Positions 6,832 to 10,087 of a DNA stretch of 10,087 nucleotides are shown here, in pieces (the stretch's first letter is position 1; each line of letters starts with the position of its first letter). The DNA is from Alphaproteobacteria bacterium (GTDB taxonomy: Bacteria; Pseudomonadota; Alphaproteobacteria; Micavibrionales; Micavibrionaceae). The stretch is taken from contig JAUILO010000090.1 of assembly GCA_030432775.1 (NCBI GenBank), positions 1-10,087 on the forward strand. Reading direction: 5' to 3'. A program made the translations under genes and the position numbers. Below the pieces are notes generated by a model. The model was not told the DNA's origin. It made no database searches and saw nothing but the letters and a program-made list of their open reading frames with translations.

Positions 6832-7035
6832 TTATAGATAATATTCCTGATACAGCCAGACAGCAGATGCACTAGCGGCAAAGGCAGACACCCATACAAT
6901 AGCGCCATATTTCCATTTCAACCCTTTATTGGTCAATAATTCTTCGCCTGAATATTTACGAGTCAGCGCAGATATAATGCCCATACCCAAGGCAAATCCG
7001 CTAATAAATCCAAGTGTTGCGACTACGTAAATCAT
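6832..7035 (-). CDS. Small two-helix membrane protein beside dotA-like gene
   Basis: A 67-aa hypothetical protein that I do not recognise. It has a hydrophobic N-terminal segment (MIYVVATLGFISGFALGMGI, about 1-22), a polar and basic middle (TRKYSGEELLTNKGLKWKY, about 25-43), and a second hydrophobic segment (AIVWVSAFAASASAVWLY, about 45-62), so a helical hairpin in the inner membrane is likely, with the basic loop cytoplasmic. It starts 23 bases after the stop of the 920-aa DotA-like gene on the same strand, which suggests cotranscription and possibly an accessory role in the same secretion apparatus; that is inference from position. No good ribosome binding site lies directly upstream (an AGGA is 18-19 bases away), and no alternative in-frame start improves this. 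Translational coupling to dotA would explain it. Confidence 0.6.
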   Translation of the reverse strand: MIYVVATLGFISGFALGMGIISALTRKYSGEELLTNKGLKWKYGAIVWVSAFAASASAVWLYQEYYL

Positions 7036-7058
7036 GAGAAAACTACGACAAAATCCTG

Positions 7059-9821
7059 TTATTTGAATAGGTTACTAAGGAAACTACCTTGTCCGCCGAA
7101 TACCTGACTTACCTGACCAAGTGCGCGACTGCTTCCTATGAAGCTCATCGATACAAGATTTTCTGCAGCATCCTTACGATGTTCGCCAAATGTGGATACA
7201 GAACTACCCATCCAGCGCAGAATGTTATTTGGAATACCATCAATCAATTTAAAGGCTGACATACCGATCATATACACTGCGATCGTGTAAATCACCGTAT
7301 AGAACAATTCATCTACACCGCGCCGTACATATTCAATAGCACCCATTGGCTCGCCCACACCTGCACCCACACCTGATGCCAGCGGCGCATCCGTTCCGGT
7401 TGAACCGGAAACATTTGTGGTCACAATTTGCCAGATTTCATGCAGAACATCGACCTGTGCAGCAAAAATGATAATACCGGCGATCAGACCGAACACGGTC
7501 AAAACAGGCCTTATAAATATCTCAAAAATAAGATAATACCCATTCATGGCAACAGGGCCGGGTAAGCCCTCGCCATCAATACGAATATGGGCAATACCCC
7601 ATAACGGCAATCCAACCATTGCCTCAAAAATACCTTTAATCCAGCCACCAAGTGCGAAGAAGAAGTAGATGAACGGCAAGAACGGCACAATATAATACAG
7701 GATGAAGCCTATCGACAAACCAATCAACGCCACCTGTCCGGCAAAGCTCGCCGCTGCAAAACCGACCGACCCCACCAATGTTTGCTGGAACATACTTGCC
7801 AAACCACCAAAGATACCGGCACCAAACGCAAAGCCGAAATTTGTCACAGCGCTTTCAATAATGCCGCGTCCAACTGCCACCAGTTTTGCCATCGGATGAA
7901 TATCATTATTAGCTGTCATATCAAATAACCCGCCCAGCCCAAACATCGCTGTAATCGCATCTTCATATATATTACCGGTAGGTGCTTCATAGTTCACGAT
8001 CCAGAATGATTGCGCATAATGCAGCGCCATAGCAACATAAGCATCTTCATCCCGTTCAAAATCAACAATCTGCCCATCAGATAGAACCGGATTAAAACGC
8101 GTTTCAGGCGATACGAAATTATCATGCCCTTGCCGCTCTTCATACACATGTTCCATCACAGATGGATAACTCGAAGGTACGGGTAACGAATAGGCTGATG
8201 ATATTAAGCTACCATTATATTCGGCGATTTTATTATACCAAATTGCCGCGCCGCCCCAGCCTCGTATTAAGAAGTCCTGGTCCCAGGTCGGGCTTGCCAC
8301 TTGTGCATCCACGCCTTGCTGAATAATACTCGGGAAAGTAATCGCAAATGTACCGAAGAACGGTATAGTAATACTAAAGGACGCACCTTCCATGTAAAAT
8401 CGGACATAAGATTTATAATCTTCCATAAACTCAGAATCAGGCACAGGCGCAAATGGATTTTTGTCTTCTGTCGGAATAACACGTAGCACTACATTTTCGG
8501 CCATCGTGTCAAAAGTGCCGCCAGATTCAATATTCTGGATCAGGTTATAGTAACCCTCTTGAATTGTGAACGCCCCAATATTCTCAATATCCTGAATTTG
8601 CATCTGAAGATCGCCACATATCGGCTTCACATAGCCTTTGTAATTCTTGTATTCATCATCATCTACCTCGCCATAACGAACAGTGATACTGGTCGCGCCA
8701 GATTCCATGGAAAAGTCGCGTGCTGTAGTATAATCAGTACCAATAAAATCTTTACGCCCTGTAATCGCATCGCCGCTGCCGTTCGGATCCGGGGTCACAA
8801 CGATGTAGCTTTCAATTGTACGCTGATTCATATATTGCTCTGCATGTTTACAGGCCTCGGCTACAAACAAAAACTCACTCAGCGCATCCATACTTGGCGC
8901 CGTTGGCGTGGCCACCAGCTCTGCTTTATTACCCATCGGCGTTTCGCCGGACAGCGCTCCGACATATTCGACCCATGCATTTGTGGCCAGATTTGACCCC
9001 CATTTTGCTACATATAAGGTCATCAACTGCGCCATATTCAGGCCTTGAATAACAGGAAATAGTAAAGCCAGCGCCGCGATCATACGCACCGGAGCCCAAA
9101 AACGGTTAAAGCGCTTGCCAAAAGGTGTTCCTGTTACTGTTGTTTCACCGACAACGGTGACAACTAAATACAAGAAAATAATCAGCGCAACAGCAAGAAC
9201 ACCCATATTGTAAAAATGCAATAATCTGTGCAGACCAATATGGAATGGTGTTGGTATAGTCAGAACAACGCCTGACCCCGATGGTACAAGCGGGCCGCCC
9301 GGTCCGCTTTCTTCCAGAAGACATGGAATAGCCTGCGCCACACACGAATTAAAGATATCAACCCCAGCGCCGCCAAGGTCTTTATAACCAAAAACACGGT
9401 CCAAAAATATGAACGCCATATCATATGTGGGGTCAGTTGTTTGACCGAAATACTTGAAAAACTCTGCGCCTACCCCCGCACTCGCATAGGGAATGGCCAG
9501 CGCAACAAAGAACAAAATCAGCTGCATAAACAGCACAACGACACCGACCAGAAAGATAAAAAAGATCAATATCCTATCGATATTTTCCTTCTTGAATTCT
9601 AAATGCCTATAGGCCTCGCCGATAACATGACGCATACCGTAACGGCCTAAATTTTCCGGAATAAGATAAGGATGGTTATAAGGGATGAGACCGGTCATCC
9701 GGAATAAAAAAGCCATAAAGAACGCTACGTTAGAAAATCCGGACGAAAATAAATCTGCTATCCGCGGAATAAATCCGGGGAGCATTGTATATTTTAGGAC
9801 ATCCTTAGTAGTGACATTCAT
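7059..9821 (-). CDS. DotA/TraY-family type IVB secretion membrane protein
   Basis: A 920-aa polytopic inner-membrane protein of the DotA/TraY family, found in Dot/Icm and IncI-type systems that move proteins or DNA. A basic N-terminus precedes helix 1 (about 84-112). A periplasmic loop follows, then helix 2 (205-225), a cytoplasmic GTPFGKRFNRFWAPVR turn (231-246) that is the family signature, and helix 3 (247-262). Residues 263-640 form a large periplasmic region. Helices cluster again at about 660-727, 761-790 and 839-860, with FLPFIYFFFALGGWIKG and PLWGIAHIRIDGEG (739-752), also typical of DotA. All four cysteines (160, 167, 324, 402) fall in predicted periplasmic stretches. AAGG six bases before ATG 9821 is a good ribosome binding site. 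It lies 48 bases after a second DotA-like gene with a related C-terminus. Family membership is confident; which kind of system it serves is not determinable here. Confidence 0.88.
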   Translation of the reverse strand: MNVTTKDVLKYTMLPGFIPRIADLFSSGFSNVAFFMAFLFRMTGLIPYNHPYLIPENLGRYGMRHVIGEAYRHLEFKKENIDRILIFFIFLVGVVVLFMQLILFFVALAIPYASAGVGAEFFKYFGQTTDPTYDMAFIFLDRVFGYKDLGGAGVDIFNSCVAQAIPCLLEESGPGGPLVPSGSGVVLTIPTPFHIGLHRLLHFYNMGVLAVALIIFLYLVVTVVGETTVTGTPFGKRFNRFWAPVRMIAALALLFPVIQGLNMAQLMTLYVAKWGSNLATNAWVEYVGALSGETPMGNKAELVATPTAPSMDALSEFLFVAEACKHAEQYMNQRTIESYIVVTPDPNGSGDAITGRKDFIGTDYTTARDFSMESGATSITVRYGEVDDDEYKNYKGYVKPICGDLQMQIQDIENIGAFTIQEGYYNLIQNIESGGTFDTMAENVVLRVIPTEDKNPFAPVPDSEFMEDYKSYVRFYMEGASFSITIPFFGTFAITFPSIIQQGVDAQVASPTWDQDFLIRGWGGAAIWYNKIAEYNGSLISSAYSLPVPSSYPSVMEHVYEERQGHDNFVSPETRFNPVLSDGQIVDFERDEDAYVAMALHYAQSFWIVNYEAPTGNIYEDAITAMFGLGGLFDMTANNDIHPMAKLVAVGRGIIESAVTNFGFAFGAGIFGGLASMFQQTLVGSVGFAAASFAGQVALIGLSIGFILYYIVPFLPFIYFFFALGGWIKGIFEAMVGLPLWGIAHIRIDGEGLPGPVAMNGYYLIFEIFIRPVLTVFGLIAGIIIFAAQVDVLHEIWQIVTTNVSGSTGTDAPLASGVGAGVGEPMGAIEYVRRGVDELFYTVIYTIAVYMIGMSAFKLIDGIPNNILRWMGSSVSTFGEHRKDAAENLVSMSFIGSSRALGQVSQVFGGQGSFLSNLFK

Positions 9822-9869
9822 CCTTTACCTTGCTTCTAGTCGTCTATTTTTATTTACTTTACTGCCCTA

Positions 9870-10087
9870 TTAACTGCCTTGCCGCGTGGCCAGACTCTTG
9901 ATAAAGCCAGCACCACCCATCGCCGCTTCCTGCGCAGCTCCGGCAGATTGCTGGATACTTCCTGAAACCATCTGACCACCGAACATAACATTTCTTGTAA
10001 GATTTTCTGCTGGATCCTGACTTTGATCACCAAAGCTGGTTACGTTCGCGCCCATCCAGCGAAGAATATGGTTAGGAACCATATCAA
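9870..10087 (-). CDS. Second DotA/TraY-like protein, C-terminal end only
   Basis: The frame stays open to the right edge, so the gene begins outside the window; the Met codon at 10082 is internal (Asp precedes it in frame). The visible ~71 residues start DMVPNHILRWMGANVTSFG and include DPAENL, aligning with the C-terminus of the neighbouring 920-aa DotA-like protein (DGIPNNILRWMGSSVSTFG, then DAAENL at 884-889). After this shared block, the tail differs and is rich in Gly, Ala and Gln (GGQMVSGSIQQSAGAAQEAA), ending in KSLATRQGS. It is therefore most likely a paralogous DotA-like protein, encoded immediately upstream of the complete copy on the same strand with a 48-base gap, probably in one operon. 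The remainder of the protein cannot be seen, so the family call rests on this C-terminal similarity and on position. Confidence 0.7.
   Translation of the reverse strand, partial: DMVPNHILRWMGANVTSFGDQSQDPAENLTRNVMFGGQMVSGSIQQSAGAAQEAAMGGAGFIKSLATRQGS

Noticed and set aside
8559..8996. 145-codon open frame on the plus strand
   Set aside because: It lies fully antisense to the well-supported DotA-like gene, resembles no family and has no ribosome binding site, so it is a shadow frame.
10080..10082. ATG at 10082 as the start of a 70-aa protein
   Set aside because: The frame continues to the window edge with an Asp codon, and the sequence aligns with an internal position of the neighbouring DotA-like protein, so this is the tail of a longer gene.

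Overview
The window looks like chromosomal DNA of a moderate-GC, Gram-negative alphaproteobacterium. The evidence is a Sec-exported peroxiredoxin-like protein, a soluble multi-PAS histidine kinase with the alphaproteobacterial H-box style, a GST / atypical-SDR pair, and a DotA/TraY-family type IVB secretion (Dot/Icm or conjugation-like) membrane protein. Environmental, predatory or host-associated lineages such as Micavibrio-like or Rickettsiales/Holosporales-like groups fit, but placement is inference. The first ~170 bases do not fit this picture: they encode the N-terminus of FtsZ, in a style resembling Patescibacteria/CPR, joined in frame to the tail of a DsbD-type protein. The contig may therefore be chimeric at its left end.

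Layout. Plus strand, 2-3505: an FtsZ N-terminal fragment (2-172) runs directly into the last membrane segment and thioredoxin domain of a DsbD/ScsB-like thiol:disulfide transporter (173-643). It is followed by a secreted single-Cys peroxiredoxin-like protein (728-1387) that ends at a strong stem-loop terminator (1415-1454). An extended -10 promoter (1483-1491) then precedes a cytosolic PAS-PAS-PAS histidine kinase (1535-3505). The two groups of genes converge at about 3506-3618. Minus strand, 10087 down to 3619: the C-terminus of one DotA-like protein (9870 to beyond the right edge), a complete second DotA-like protein of 920 aa (7059-9821), a 67-aa two-helix membrane protein (6832-7035), a cytochrome b561-YceI fusion (5349-6755), a GST-family protein (4590-5258) and a YeeZ-like atypical SDR (3619-4542). 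No gene-free stretch exceeds 300 bases, and I see no tRNA, rRNA, CRISPR or insertion sequence.

How the parts may work together. The DsbD-like tail and the exported peroxiredoxin-like protein form a plausible periplasmic reducing pair: electrons cross the inner membrane through DsbD/ScsB and reach a cell-envelope peroxiredoxin, as known for ScsB in Caulobacter. The tandem DotA-like genes and the small membrane protein look like part of a type IVB secretion locus that continues past the right edge. The b561-YceI fusion suggests a quinol/haem membrane module with a tethered periplasmic lipid-binding domain. The GST and SDR genes look like a two-gene housekeeping operon. The most notable points are the FtsZ/DsbD junction, the tandem DotA paralogues with related C-termini, and the b561-YceI fusion.
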